Made by a program: the position numbers and the translations under genes. Below are positions 23,766 through 31,645 of a stretch of DNA of 41,303 nucleotides, piece after piece (positions within the stretch are counted from its first letter, which is position 1; every line of letters starts with the position of its first letter). The notes beneath the pieces are model-generated. The model searched no databases. It worked only from the letters and a program-made list of their open reading frames with translations, and was not told where the DNA came from. The stretch covers positions 1 to 41,303 of the forward strand of contig WPHV01000020.1 in assembly GCA_009744235.1 (NCBI GenBank), in the 5' to 3' direction. The DNA comes from Gillisella vitis (GTDB lineage Bacteria; Pseudomonadota; Alphaproteobacteria; Rhizobiales; Rhizobiaceae).

Positions 23766-24551
23766 AGAGGTAACTCCATTTACGTGGGCGATTGGTCGGG
23801 TCCCGGCGGGACGCGTCCGTGGTCATTGATCCCTAGTGTGTGGTGATAATTTGTCCTTCGCAATAGCCTTTGCAGAAAACCTTCCAGAGGATGGAATGAT
23901 AGCGATTAAAATATGTGTCTCTTTCACACTACAATTTAAGTATTTAACGTCCCATTGTGACACTTAGGTTTCCAATTTTGGATATTTTGCAATGAAAATC
24001 CTTTAACCTTCCCGCAAATGGAATGTTTATTACTTTTAATATATATGGGAACTCAATGAAATTTCATAAATTCGTCATGTGAAATGGAGGAAAGCGGCTC
24101 AGGTTGATGTCCTCCGACATGGATATTGCATTGCATCATTATGGTGCGACGCATATAGGTTTAAAACGATATCCTAATATTGAAACAATTCGTGATCGAA
24201 TTAGGTAAAGATTTAATGAATTCAGAAAGGCGAAATATAGGTTTTCGGCTCGATCGCCACCTCCCCCAAGCCAAGGTCGTCCCTATTCAAAGACGCAATG
24301 ACCTTCATTGACGCCCTATCGCAAGCCAAGGAAATAGTTAGTAATTCCCTAAAGCCGCGAGAAAAATTGACTGATTTTTGTAACGGTCCTGCAAGCCATT
24401 TGCTCTATTGTCGTGCCAAGATCGCAGCCAAAGGGCCGTACAAACATGAAGATTGAAAGAATGAGGCAAGGTGCCTATATTCATTATGCCTCTGAGGAGA
24501 AGGCAATGGCTATGATCTCAAGATCAATGTACCGGGGGGAGGCTCTAAATT
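23766..24551. other. Long AT-rich exoY-exoX intergenic region
   Basis: This 786-bp stretch is clearly more AT-rich than its neighbours. A weak minus-strand promoter candidate for exoY reads TTGTAG, 17 bases, TTTTAA around 23908-23936. It also contains the perfect palindrome ATGAAATTTCAT (24056-24067) and a TGATCT-CA-AGATCA palindrome (24513-24526) just before exoX. Apart from the 39-codon ORF at 24446-24565 I see no gene. AT-rich regions of this kind are typical sites for regulators such as MucR/Ros, but no exact box was identified. Confidence 0.5.
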
Positions 24552-24565
24552 ATGCATGCGCCTAA
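24446..24565 (+). CDS. Possible 39-aa upstream ORF overlapping exoX
   Basis: An ATG at 24446, ten bases after AAGGG, opens a 39-codon frame (MKIERMRQGAYIHYASEEKA at its start) that ends at 24565, 14 bases inside exoX in another frame. Such an overlap could couple translation or control access to the exoX ribosome site. It has no recognised family and could be chance. Confidence 0.3.
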   Translation: MKIERMRQGAYIHYASEEKAMAMISRSMYRGEALNYACA

Positions 24566-24827
24566 GGTCTTCTTTAGCATGATTGGTGCACTGCTGGTGT
24601 TTGCAGTTGCGACTTATTTCCTGTCAGGCTCGCTTGCTGGCACGCTCATTAAAACAGTTTTAGCCGCCATTCTTTTGCAGGTTGGTTACTTCTGTTGTGT
24701 TGCTTATCTTGTTTTTCAAGAATCAAAGCGCCGCACACAGGCGACCGGGACCAGCGACGCGACAGCCAGCAATGGCGCAATCCGCGCACTTGGCAAGACC
24801 GGTCAGACCGCATTGCGCAACAACTAA
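24552..24827 (+). CDS. exoX: Exopolysaccharide production repressor ExoX
   Basis: This 91-aa inner-membrane protein has two membrane helices (about residues 7-26 and 32-56) and a short polar C-terminus. The segments VFFSMIGALLVFAVATYF and LLQVGYFCCVAYLVF match rhizobial ExoX/PsiA-type proteins. In S. meliloti ExoX lowers succinoglycan production post-transcriptionally, with the exoX:exoY dosage ratio being critical. A strong GGGGGGAGG ribosome site lies nine bases before the ATG. It lies divergent from exoY, as expected. Confidence 0.9.
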   Translation: MHAPKVFFSMIGALLVFAVATYFLSGSLAGTLIKTVLAAILLQVGYFCCVAYLVFQESKRRTQATGTSDATASNGAIRALGKTGQTALRNN

Positions 24828-25099
24828 CCGGCCTTCTTTTCGCCCGGCCGCGTTTCAGCCAAAATCAATTGGCAAAGATTGCGCGAAAGCCGTTGACACG
24901 GCTCACTTCGCCAAGCATTTGTGTTTGAAAGCCGCGTTTGGCTTGGAAAACGGTTGATTTGGAGCAAGGCGATTAGAACCCCGGGAGACATCCACTGCCT
25001 TTCCGGTTCCTGCCGTAATGTAGGGGAAATTTTGCTTCGTCATCTGTTCTTATCAGAAACGCGCTACCTGCGCGTCAGATTAGAATACGGGGGACCGTA

Positions 25100-26116
25100 A
25101 TGATGATGAATTCCACCGTATGCGTTATTATTGCCGCTAAAAACGCTGGCGCCACTGTGGCGCGGGCGGTGCGTTCTGCCTTGGCGGAAGCCGAAACGCG
25201 GGAAGTTGTTGTCGTCGATGATGGATCGGTGGATGGCACCGGCGCAGAAGCTTTTTCCGCCGACGACAACAGCGGTCGCTTGAAAATTATCCGCTTCGAC
25301 CATAATCGCGGCCCAGCCGCCGCACGCAACTGTGCTATTGAAGCATCGACGGCACCTTTGCTATCTATTCTCGATGCAGATGATTTTTTCCTGCCAGGGC
25401 GCTTCACTCAGATGATGGCTGAAGACCATTGGGATTTCATCGCCGACAATATCGTCTTTGTGAAAGAGGAATGCGTTTCCCAGGTCAGTACCGAGGTCAA
25501 ACGTTTCCGGCGTCAGGCGCGCCTTTTGGTGCTTGAGGATTTCATTGCTGGAAATATTTCCCAGAGAGGCGCGCAACGCGGGGAAATCGGCTTCCTCAAG
25601 CCAGTCATGCGGCGCGACTTTCTGGATCGCCATGGCTTGCGATATAACGAAAGGCTTCGCCTCGGCGAAGATTATGATCTTTATGCACGTGCGCTTGTCG
25701 CTGGTGCCCGCTACAAGATCATTCATAGTTGCGGTTATGGTGCTGTTGTCCGTCCTGATTCGCTCAGCGGCAAGCATAGAACCGAAGATCTAAAGCGGCT
25801 TTACGAAGCTGACCGCTCCATCCTCGCCAATCCAGACCTGACGCAGGAGCAGAGATCATTGCTGCTCCAGCATGAAAAGCACATCCGCGACCGCTATGAG
25901 CTGCGACATTTCCTCGATTTAAAGAATAATCAAGGTGCATTGTCCGCCATCTCCTATGCGGCGACCCATCCTGTTGCCATACCGGCCATCATCGGCGGGA
26001 TTGCAGCCGATAAGAAAGATGCGCTGATTGGCAGTAGCCAACGCCCTCAATCTGCCCAGTCCTCGGGGCCTCTGCGCTATCTCTTGCCTGCCATCGCGGA
26101 TGCCGACCAGCGATAG
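25100..26116 (+). CDS. exoU: Glycosyltransferase family 2, ExoU
   Basis: This 338-aa GT-A glycosyltransferase has the nucleotide-sugar site VVVVDDGS (residues 37-43) and the metal-binding LDADD (91-95). The acceptor-side LGEDYDLYARAL carries the likely catalytic base. Its place between exoX and exoV corresponds to exoU, the transferase that adds a late side-chain glucose in succinoglycan assembly. The protein is about a paralogue of ExoO further on (shared GFLKPV--R-FL, LR--E-LR-GEDY). Three consecutive ATGs leave the exact start open; the first is used. Its stop codon TAG falls in a RIME-like repeat. Confidence 0.85.
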   Translation: MMMNSTVCVIIAAKNAGATVARAVRSALAEAETREVVVVDDGSVDGTGAEAFSADDNSGRLKIIRFDHNRGPAAARNCAIEASTAPLLSILDADDFFLPGRFTQMMAEDHWDFIADNIVFVKEECVSQVSTEVKRFRRQARLLVLEDFIAGNISQRGAQRGEIGFLKPVMRRDFLDRHGLRYNERLRLGEDYDLYARALVAGARYKIIHSCGYGAVVRPDSLSGKHRTEDLKRLYEADRSILANPDLTQEQRSLLLQHEKHIRDRYELRHFLDLKNNQGALSAISYAATHPVAIPAIIGGIAADKKDALIGSSQRPQSAQSSGPLRYLLPAIADADQR

Positions 26117-26218
26117 AGGATCGGACCGAAAGTTAAGAACCGGTTTTCGGATAAATCCTGTCTGTAAACAAAAACTGGAAGCATCGTGCTGATTCTGATT
26201 GTCTGCACGATGCTCTAC
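26113..26218. repeat. RIME-like intergenic repeat
   Basis: The order of blocks is TAGAGGATCGGACCGAAAG, GAACCGGTTTTCGGATAAAT, AACAAAAACTGG, GCATCGTGCTGATTCTGATT and CACGATGCTCTAC. This is the reverse complement of the element at 39932-40037 with scattered changes. The last part forms a hairpin (GCATCGTG/CACGATGC). The opening TAG is also the exoU stop codon. Such elements are frequent, non-coding repeats in rhizobia. Confidence 0.8.
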
Positions 26219-26278
26219 AGCGCCGTGCACGACATATGGCGCACAAAGGTTCGCTGTAGCTCCTTATATTTGTTGCAT

Positions 26279-26310
26279 AATTCTTTAAACCGATTCCGAC
26301 TTAAAGAATT
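26279..26310. repeat. Perfect palindromic rhizobial repeat
   Basis: AATTCTTTAA (26279-26288) and TTAAAGAATT (26301-26310) pair perfectly around ACCGATTCCGAC. Diverged copies lie at 12117-12157 and 37038-37062. The GCATAATT...AATCGATTTAAGG theme is a common rhizobial intergenic palindrome. Confidence 0.65.
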
Positions 26311-26345
26311 GTCCAATAGTATTTAACAGAGACAACCGGCACCTC

Positions 26346-26379
26346 CAGCGCTGTGCGTTTGATAAAACGCACAGCGCTG
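26346..26379. terminator. Strong hairpin between convergent exoU and exoV
   Basis: Arms CAGCGCTGTGCGTTT (26346-26360) and AAACGCACAGCGCTG (26365-26379) are a perfect 15-bp match with a GATA loop. The position between convergent genes makes a two-way terminator likely, though no T-run follows on either strand. Confidence 0.7.
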
Positions 26380-26407
26380 TAACACTTGAATTATGCTGCA
26401 GGTCGGA

Positions 26408-27373
26408 TCAGGAAGCCGCGCCGATCCCATAATCACGACGGACGCCGTCAATAACCTCCAGGAAGCGGGCTTTACGCTCATCCAAAACTGAATCTCGGCT
26501 CAGTTGCGGTTCTGCTTGACTTGCCTTCCATAGATTAAGCATGGCTGGCCCTGCCAGGATCTGTTTGACGACGGTGCGCAATCCGGTTTGCTTCGGACCG
26601 CGTGCTTGTTCCAGAACCGCTGCATCTACAGCCAGATCATTCGGATTTTCTGGGGCTGGCTGGTGGTTTTTAAAGCTCACCCCCCAAAAGCTTTCGCCCT
26701 TTATCTGGGCTTCAGCTCGGCTGGACAGTGGGACGCGCAGGGGTTTGTAAGTCACACCAAGAGTAGAAGCCCAATCGTTCCACTTGAAACTATTGATGGA
26801 AGCTGAGGTGCTGACCGCGACCCATGGAACGCGTAGAGCATCGGCAATGATCGCGCCATGCATTGATTCGGCTATAATCACCTCGGATTGCAGAATCTGA
26901 CGAATAACCGCCTTTGCCTCGCCGCAGGGGTCGATATAGGTGAGACCCACTTTGGGCACAATTGATGCCCAAACGCCCGCTACCGCCGATTCCCAGTGAG
27001 GAACGAAACTCTTTTTGTATAGTTTTGGCAGCTTTTGGAATTCAGGCATTTCCGCCAGCATCACAGCCGGATCGATGACACCTTTTTCCGGCGGCAGACC
27101 AAGCGCCTTGGCAGTCAAAGGACCGCGCACGGACCTTATATCCCATTCTTCCGGTCGGCTCATATCCGGCAGGCTTCCATAACCAAAACCGCTGCCGATC
27201 ACCAGCTTATGCTGGCCTTCCGGCAAAAGAGCGCGATTGAGAACAGTTCCGACGCCGACAAGCAACGTTTCCGGATGCACATCCCGAAAACCTGGCATGA
27301 GAAAATCCCATAACCAGAGGTTAAGGTCGTCACCAAAGTTTCCATGGGCGGATTCCCAATAGTAAGGCTGCAT
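26408..27373 (-). CDS. exoV: Exopolysaccharide ketal pyruvyltransferase ExoV
   Basis: This 321-aa polysaccharide pyruvyltransferase-family protein puts the pyruvate ketal (from phosphoenolpyruvate) on the terminal side-chain glucose. Family features are GNFGDDLNLW (residues 11-20), SVRGPLTAKALGLP and ESMHGAIIADALRVPWVAVST. ATG 27373 has AAAGGA six bases upstream and starts at the conserved QPYYWESAHGNFGDD, so the longer frame to 27424 is not used. It is downstream of exoW by 73 bp on the same strand, the exoWV pair known in S. meliloti. Confidence 0.92.
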   Translation of the reverse strand: MQPYYWESAHGNFGDDLNLWLWDFLMPGFRDVHPETLLVGVGTVLNRALLPEGQHKLVIGSGFGYGSLPDMSRPEEWDIRSVRGPLTAKALGLPPEKGVIDPAVMLAEMPEFQKLPKLYKKSFVPHWESAVAGVWASIVPKVGLTYIDPCGEAKAVIRQILQSEVIIAESMHGAIIADALRVPWVAVSTSASINSFKWNDWASTLGVTYKPLRVPLSSRAEAQIKGESFWGVSFKNHQPAPENPNDLAVDAAVLEQARGPKQTGLRTVVKQILAGPAMLNLWKASQAEPQLSRDSVLDERKARFLEVIDGVRRDYGIGAAS

Positions 27374-27446
27374 GAATGTTCCTTTACGGGGCGAGGCAGA
27401 CGCCCGATGAGAATGCATGATCACTGCATTTCAAGATACTTTTATA

Positions 27447-28406
27447 TCAGCGGGAAAATTTACCAACCGCAAGGGCCAAAGCACTTTGGACGATGGCAGG
27501 ATCCCGTCTCATCCATCGCAATAGCACGCCGAACTGCGGTAGCTTACGGCGTTTTACCATGCCCATCTGACCCCAGAGGGCATTTTTACGAGCTGTCTGC
27601 TTATAGTGCTGAATAAAGCTCAAGGCTTCAGGTTTATTGGAAAATCGACGTTCAAGCGTGTCGAGCGCCACCCAGGTATTCAACTGCTGCTGCAGAAAGG
27701 CGGGAGAACTTGAATCAATACTGTGGAAAATATTGATTCCTTCACCGCGCTCGGCTCCAGCGGCATCGCACAGAATGACGCGCTTGGCCGCCAGCACACA
27801 ATCACAGAAGAACAGTACATCTTCAGCCGCCAGCCGAAGCTCGGCTTCAAACCGGATTTTCTCAAACAGCGGGCGACCAATCACCATGCAGGACAGATGC
27901 AGGAAACTCCAGTTCTTCAGCATCACCACTGGCATTTCCGGCAGTTCGAGCACCAGTGGCGTCTCCTGAAGCTGCACGGTTTTTTCGGTCTTCTTCAGCT
28001 CGGCAACACTGAAATGATAGTAGAAATCATCTCCGCCGTGGATCGATGCCCAATAGCAATCCGCACCGAATTGGGTCATGGCCTCATAGGCATTTTTCAG
28101 GTGATCCGGCGCCCATTCATCGTCGGAATCCAGGAAGGCGGCGAAATCGCAATCGGCGGCAATTGCGTCGAGCCCGGTATTGCGGGCACCGCCCGGACCA
28201 CCGTTCTCCTGCTTGATAACCCGAATACGGGCACGATGTGCCGGCTCCAGCGACTGCAATTCCAAATCGATGGAATAGGGTGACTGGTCATCGACCACAA
28301 TAATGTCGAAGTCCTGGAATGTCTGGGAAAAAATCGAGCCCAGCGCCCGTCTTAAAATTCCGGCTTCCTTCTGATAGAAGGGAATAATCACCGTCAGCTT
28401 CGCCAT
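27447..28406 (-). CDS. exoW: Glycosyltransferase family 2, ExoW
   Basis: This 319-aa GT-A transferase begins MAKLTVIIPFYQKEAGILRR. It has IIVVDDQSP (nucleotide site) and FLDSDDEW (Asp93-Ser-Asp95 metal motif), followed by LAAEDVLFFCD with the likely catalytic acidic pair. Position and length agree with ExoW, the glucosyltransferase adding the last side-chain sugar, which ExoV then pyruvylates. AGGG lies upstream of the ATG. It is divergent from exoT. Confidence 0.9.
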   Translation of the reverse strand: MAKLTVIIPFYQKEAGILRRALGSIFSQTFQDFDIIVVDDQSPYSIDLELQSLEPAHRARIRVIKQENGGPGGARNTGLDAIAADCDFAAFLDSDDEWAPDHLKNAYEAMTQFGADCYWASIHGGDDFYYHFSVAELKKTEKTVQLQETPLVLELPEMPVVMLKNWSFLHLSCMVIGRPLFEKIRFEAELRLAAEDVLFFCDCVLAAKRVILCDAAGAERGEGINIFHSIDSSSPAFLQQQLNTWVALDTLERRFSNKPEALSFIQHYKQTARKNALWGQMGMVKRRKLPQFGVLLRWMRRDPAIVQSALALAVGKFSR

Positions 28407-28473
28407 CTTTTTGCCCTGTCGTTTCTCAAGAAAGAGGTTCAGTTGCCTGTTATGTACCCTTGCGCTATCAGAC

Positions 28474-28492
28474 TATGGTGCTTTGCACCATA
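28474..28492. promoter_or_regulatory. Perfect inverted repeat between exoW and exoT
   Basis: TATGGTGC-TTT-GCACCATA, eight-base arms and three-base centre, lies in the 236-bp divergent promoter region about 70 bp before exoW. It may be an operator for the side-chain/flippase genes or a leader hairpin. The binding protein is unknown. Confidence 0.4.
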
Positions 28493-28642
28493 TTCCATGA
28501 TGCAATCAGGTTCGCCATAGCGCTTGTGTTGTTTGCCACCCTGAAAGCAAAAACGCTCCATAACCATACAATTTTGGCGCTTTCCCACAAGCCTTTCGAC
28601 CTGTAACCGCTCTTTCGCCCCCAGACCCAAGGATGTTTGCCC

Positions 28643-30121
28643 ATGCCGCCAACCGTCAATGCGAAATCCGTAACCCGGAATGTCGGCTGGAGCGTCCTTT
28701 CCAAGACAGGCACTTTCGGGCTTAAATTTGTCACGGTCCCGATCCTGGCGCGCATTCTCACCCCTGATCAATTCGGTGCTGTCGCCGTTGCGTTAACCGT
28801 GGTGCAATTTCTGGCGATGATCGGCGGTGCAGGTTTCGGTGCAGCTTTGGTCATCCAGGAAAAGGAAGAGCCGGAGACGATCCATTCTGTTTTCTGGGCG
28901 AATTTGATCATTTCCTGCCTGATGGCAACCCTCCTTTACGTGTTTGCCGAACCGATTTCTGCCATGCTGGGAGCGGTCGAGGCCGCGCCGCTGGTGCGCA
29001 TCATGGCGGTGCTTATTCCGCTGCAACTCACCGGAGACGTTGCCTATGCTCTCCTGGCCCGGCGAATGCAGTTCAGCCAGGACGCGCTGTGGAGCATGAT
29101 TTCCGAATCAGCTGGCGCACTGATTGCGGTCGGCATGGCCTTGATGGGTTATGGGGTGATGGCGCTGGTGGCGCAATTGTTTTCCTCCTCCATCATCCGG
29201 CTTTGCGGGCTCTATTATGTATCCGGTTATGTCCCGGGCTTTGCCTTCAAGCCGCGCCGCATCCTGGCGCTGGGGCGCTTCAGCCTCGGAATGATGGGCT
29301 CGGAAATCGCCAATTTCATCACCTTCCAATCTCCCATGGTGGTGATTTCCCGCTATCTCGGCCTGTCGGATGCCGGCGCTTATTCCGCCGCCAACCGGTT
29401 TTCCAGCATTCCCAACCAGGTCGTCCTGTCCGCTGTCATGGGCGTGCTGTTTCCCGCCTTCAGCACCATGATGCATGACCGGGATCGCCGCTCTCAGGCG
29501 CTGATGTTGAGCACTCAGGTGACGACCGTGCTGCTGGCGCCGATGATGTTCGGCATGTGGGCATTGGCCGAGCCGGCCATGCTGGTGTTGTTTGGACCGC
29601 AATGGGCCTGGGCCTGGCCGGTTCTCGGTCTGCTTGCCTTGTCTAAGGGCATTCTCACGCCGTGCAGTACGTTTATCCCTTATCTTAAAGGCGTTGGACA
29701 CGGCGGTACGCTGTTCTGGTGGGCCGTCATCCGGGCAATCGTCACCACCGTTGCCGTCGCGGTTGCCGCAGCCTTCGGAAACCTGGTCGATGCCATGGTG
29801 GCGCTGTGCGTTGTCAATGTCGTCGTGCTCTTCGGCTATTCCTGGGTGGTGTTCCGCGCTGACCAGATGCCGTTCCTCAAGGGCATGTTTATTTCCACAC
29901 GGCCGATGGTCACCGCCCTGGTCATGGCCGGCATGGTTCGCGCCCTTCTGCATTTTTATGGGTATCTGGTCCCCAATCCAGTATTGCAGGTATTGATTGG
30001 TGGTTTGATCGGCGGCACAATCTACGGTGTATTCGTTGTGCTGACGGAGGCCGAATTGTTGAGAAAACTGAAAACCATGGTGCGCAACCGCAGATCCGCG
30101 GCGCCCGCACCTGCAGAATAA
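28643..30121 (+). CDS. exoT: Polysaccharide flippase ExoT (Wzx-type)
   Basis: This 492-aa integral membrane protein has roughly 12-14 helices and the polysaccharide-transport opening SVTRNVGWSVLSKTGTFG, then PILARILTPDQFG. It belongs to the MOP/Wzx-like flippase group and should move lipid-linked octasaccharides across the inner membrane; in S. meliloti ExoT acts on low-molecular-weight succinoglycan export. ATG 28643 with AAGGA nine bases upstream is preferred over a TTG six bases earlier. It lies alone on the plus strand between the exoWV and exoH operons, its usual place. Confidence 0.9.
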   Translation: MPPTVNAKSVTRNVGWSVLSKTGTFGLKFVTVPILARILTPDQFGAVAVALTVVQFLAMIGGAGFGAALVIQEKEEPETIHSVFWANLIISCLMATLLYVFAEPISAMLGAVEAAPLVRIMAVLIPLQLTGDVAYALLARRMQFSQDALWSMISESAGALIAVGMALMGYGVMALVAQLFSSSIIRLCGLYYVSGYVPGFAFKPRRILALGRFSLGMMGSEIANFITFQSPMVVISRYLGLSDAGAYSAANRFSSIPNQVVLSAVMGVLFPAFSTMMHDRDRRSQALMLSTQVTTVLLAPMMFGMWALAEPAMLVLFGPQWAWAWPVLGLLALSKGILTPCSTFIPYLKGVGHGGTLFWWAVIRAIVTTVAVAVAAAFGNLVDAMVALCVVNVVVLFGYSWVVFRADQMPFLKGMFISTRPMVTALVMAGMVRALLHFYGYLVPNPVLQVLIGGLIGGTIYGVFVVLTEAELLRKLKTMVRNRRSAAPAPAE

Positions 30122-30241
30122 TGTAAGCCATGCAAACCGCTCTGCGCCGCCTCATTATCGAGCCATTCTGCCCTCATCCGGGAAAACTGATGGTATAGGC
30201 GGTGCAATTCCTTAGCTTTTTTCGAGCTCTGGACAAAAAAA

Positions 30242-30259
30242 TATTCGCACACGCGAATA
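30242..30259. terminator. Short hairpin downstream of exoT
   Basis: TATTCGC and GCGAATA pair perfectly around ACAC, 121 bp after the exoT stop, preceded by an A-run. It may end exoT transcription or be an operator in the exoH promoter. Confidence 0.35.
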
Positions 30260-30423
30260 GAAATATAGCAATAAACGCATAAATTTAAGCCGCTGAATTT
30301 TCAAGATTTTATCAAAAAAATCCTACTATTACCCCGCTAATCCAACCCGAGCTCACTGGGCAAACTGCAAAAAATTGAAGATCAAGAGGTAAATTTTTTG
30401 CTGCACTGCCACATTTTTACAGG

Positions 30424-30468
30424 CACATTCCCATAATGTGAAGGTGCTGGCCCATACTGTGATGGGCC
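30424..30468 (+). promoter_or_regulatory. Two tandem hairpins in the exoH leader
   Basis: CACATT-CCCAT-AATGTG and GGCCCAT-ACTGTG-ATGGGCC follow each other within 45 bp, 52 bp before the exoH start. They could be operators or a structured leader of the exoHKLAMO operon. Confidence 0.4.
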
Positions 30469-30519
30469 TTAGGGTGATGGGGACAATAGAGGATATTGAA
30501 GACAGGAGTACCGAATATC

Positions 30520-31644
30520 GTGAAGATCGACCAGGAACTGTCCGCGCGGATTCATATGGCGCGGTTGATGCTGATCGTCGGCATTGTCTTCGTACATGTC
30601 CCCTTCGATCCGCAGTCGAACGCCTATCTGGGCCAATACGGCGCCTTTGATTGGCTGCGCGCCTTTCTCGGCGATATGCTGTTTCGCATTGGCGTTCCCT
30701 GCCTCAGTGCGATTTCCGGCCTGCTGATGTTTCGCCGAGGCCTTGACGGTTTCGATTACAAGAAAGTGCTTCGCTCGAAAAGTTCGAGCGTTTTGCTGCC
30801 TTTCCTGCTCTGGAACAGCATCGTTTTCCTGTATGTGCTGACAACGCAATCCATGGGCTATGGCGAAGGATATTTTCCAAGTGTTCTCACCGCATCCTAT
30901 CGGGAACTCGTTACCCTGGCGCTGGCAACGGAAGATTGGCCGATCAATCTGCCACTCTATTTCCTGCGCGACCTGCTACTCTGCTTTCTTCTATCGCCGC
31001 TGATTGGCTTCCTGGTAAAACGGCAACCCGCCCTGACGCTTGGGGTTATGTTGCTGTATGTCGTCCTGCCGGTGCCCAATATGATTTTCCTGAAAAAATC
31101 GATCATTCTCGGGTTTTCGGCCGGTGCAGCGATAGCGATACACAATATCGATATCCGCAAGCTCGACCGTTATGCCTTGCCGATTGTGGCAGCGGTGCTG
31201 GTCTGCGCAATGGCGGTCTTCGTCTGCATGTATCAGACAGGCTTTAACGAGCATCCACTCTGGCTTGATGTGATATATGGTCTGATTACGGTGATTGGCG
31301 GCCTGGGAGCCTGGGAAATGACCCGGCTGCTCAGGAATACCCGCCTTGGCAAAACACTGGTCGCCGCACCCGGCGGGCTTAGTTTCTGGATCTTCTGCGC
31401 GCATTATCCGATCTTGATGACCGCATGGATGATCTGGCAGAAATTCGATATAGGGCCTTACCCTCTATTTTACGTCCTTGCGCTGCCCGTCACCTTTTGC
31501 CTACTGCTTGCCTCCCATTTCCTGGCGATCCGGCTCACACCCGGATTTTACGGGGTCATGACCGGCCAGCGCAATGCAAGCGGCAGAGACAAGAACAAGA
31601 ACGTGGCAGCCGGGCGGGCGCTTGCCTTCAGCAAAGGAGACTGA
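30520..31644 (+). CDS. exoH: Acyltransferase family 3, ExoH (succinyltransferase type)
   Basis: The 374-aa protein is an integral membrane acyltransferase with about ten helices. The N-terminus has RIHMARLMLIVGIVFVH, where the family's conserved His lies at the end of the first helix, and later GVPCLSAISGLLMF and PLYFLRDLL. In S. meliloti ExoH succinylates succinoglycan, which affects its processing by ExoK. A GTG at 30520 with AGGAG 11 bases upstream is taken as start because it precedes the family N-terminus; a TTG at 30496 is possible. exoK starts one base after its stop, so they share an mRNA. Confidence 0.85.
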   Translation: MKIDQELSARIHMARLMLIVGIVFVHVPFDPQSNAYLGQYGAFDWLRAFLGDMLFRIGVPCLSAISGLLMFRRGLDGFDYKKVLRSKSSSVLLPFLLWNSIVFLYVLTTQSMGYGEGYFPSVLTASYRELVTLALATEDWPINLPLYFLRDLLLCFLLSPLIGFLVKRQPALTLGVMLLYVVLPVPNMIFLKKSIILGFSAGAAIAIHNIDIRKLDRYALPIVAAVLVCAMAVFVCMYQTGFNEHPLWLDVIYGLITVIGGLGAWEMTRLLRNTRLGKTLVAAPGGLSFWIFCAHYPILMTAWMIWQKFDIGPYPLFYVLALPVTFCLLLASHFLAIRLTPGFYGVMTGQRNASGRDKNKNVAAGRALAFSKGD

Positions 31645-31645
31645 C

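Larger units (their letters stand above)
30122..30519. other. AT-rich exoT-exoH gap with hairpins
   Basis: No gene is visible in these 398 bp. The first part is AT-rich with several A- and T-runs. Hairpins are TATTCGC-ACAC-GCGAATA (30242-30259), CACATT-N5-AATGTG (30424-30440) and GGCCCAT-N6-ATGGGCC (30449-30468). In S. meliloti exoI occupies this place; no exoI-like sequence remains here. Confidence 0.5.

Noticed and set aside
23766..24445. Small RNA or riboswitch in the exoY-exoX gap
   Set aside because: No convincing promoter-terminator pair or conserved riboswitch core could be seen by eye.
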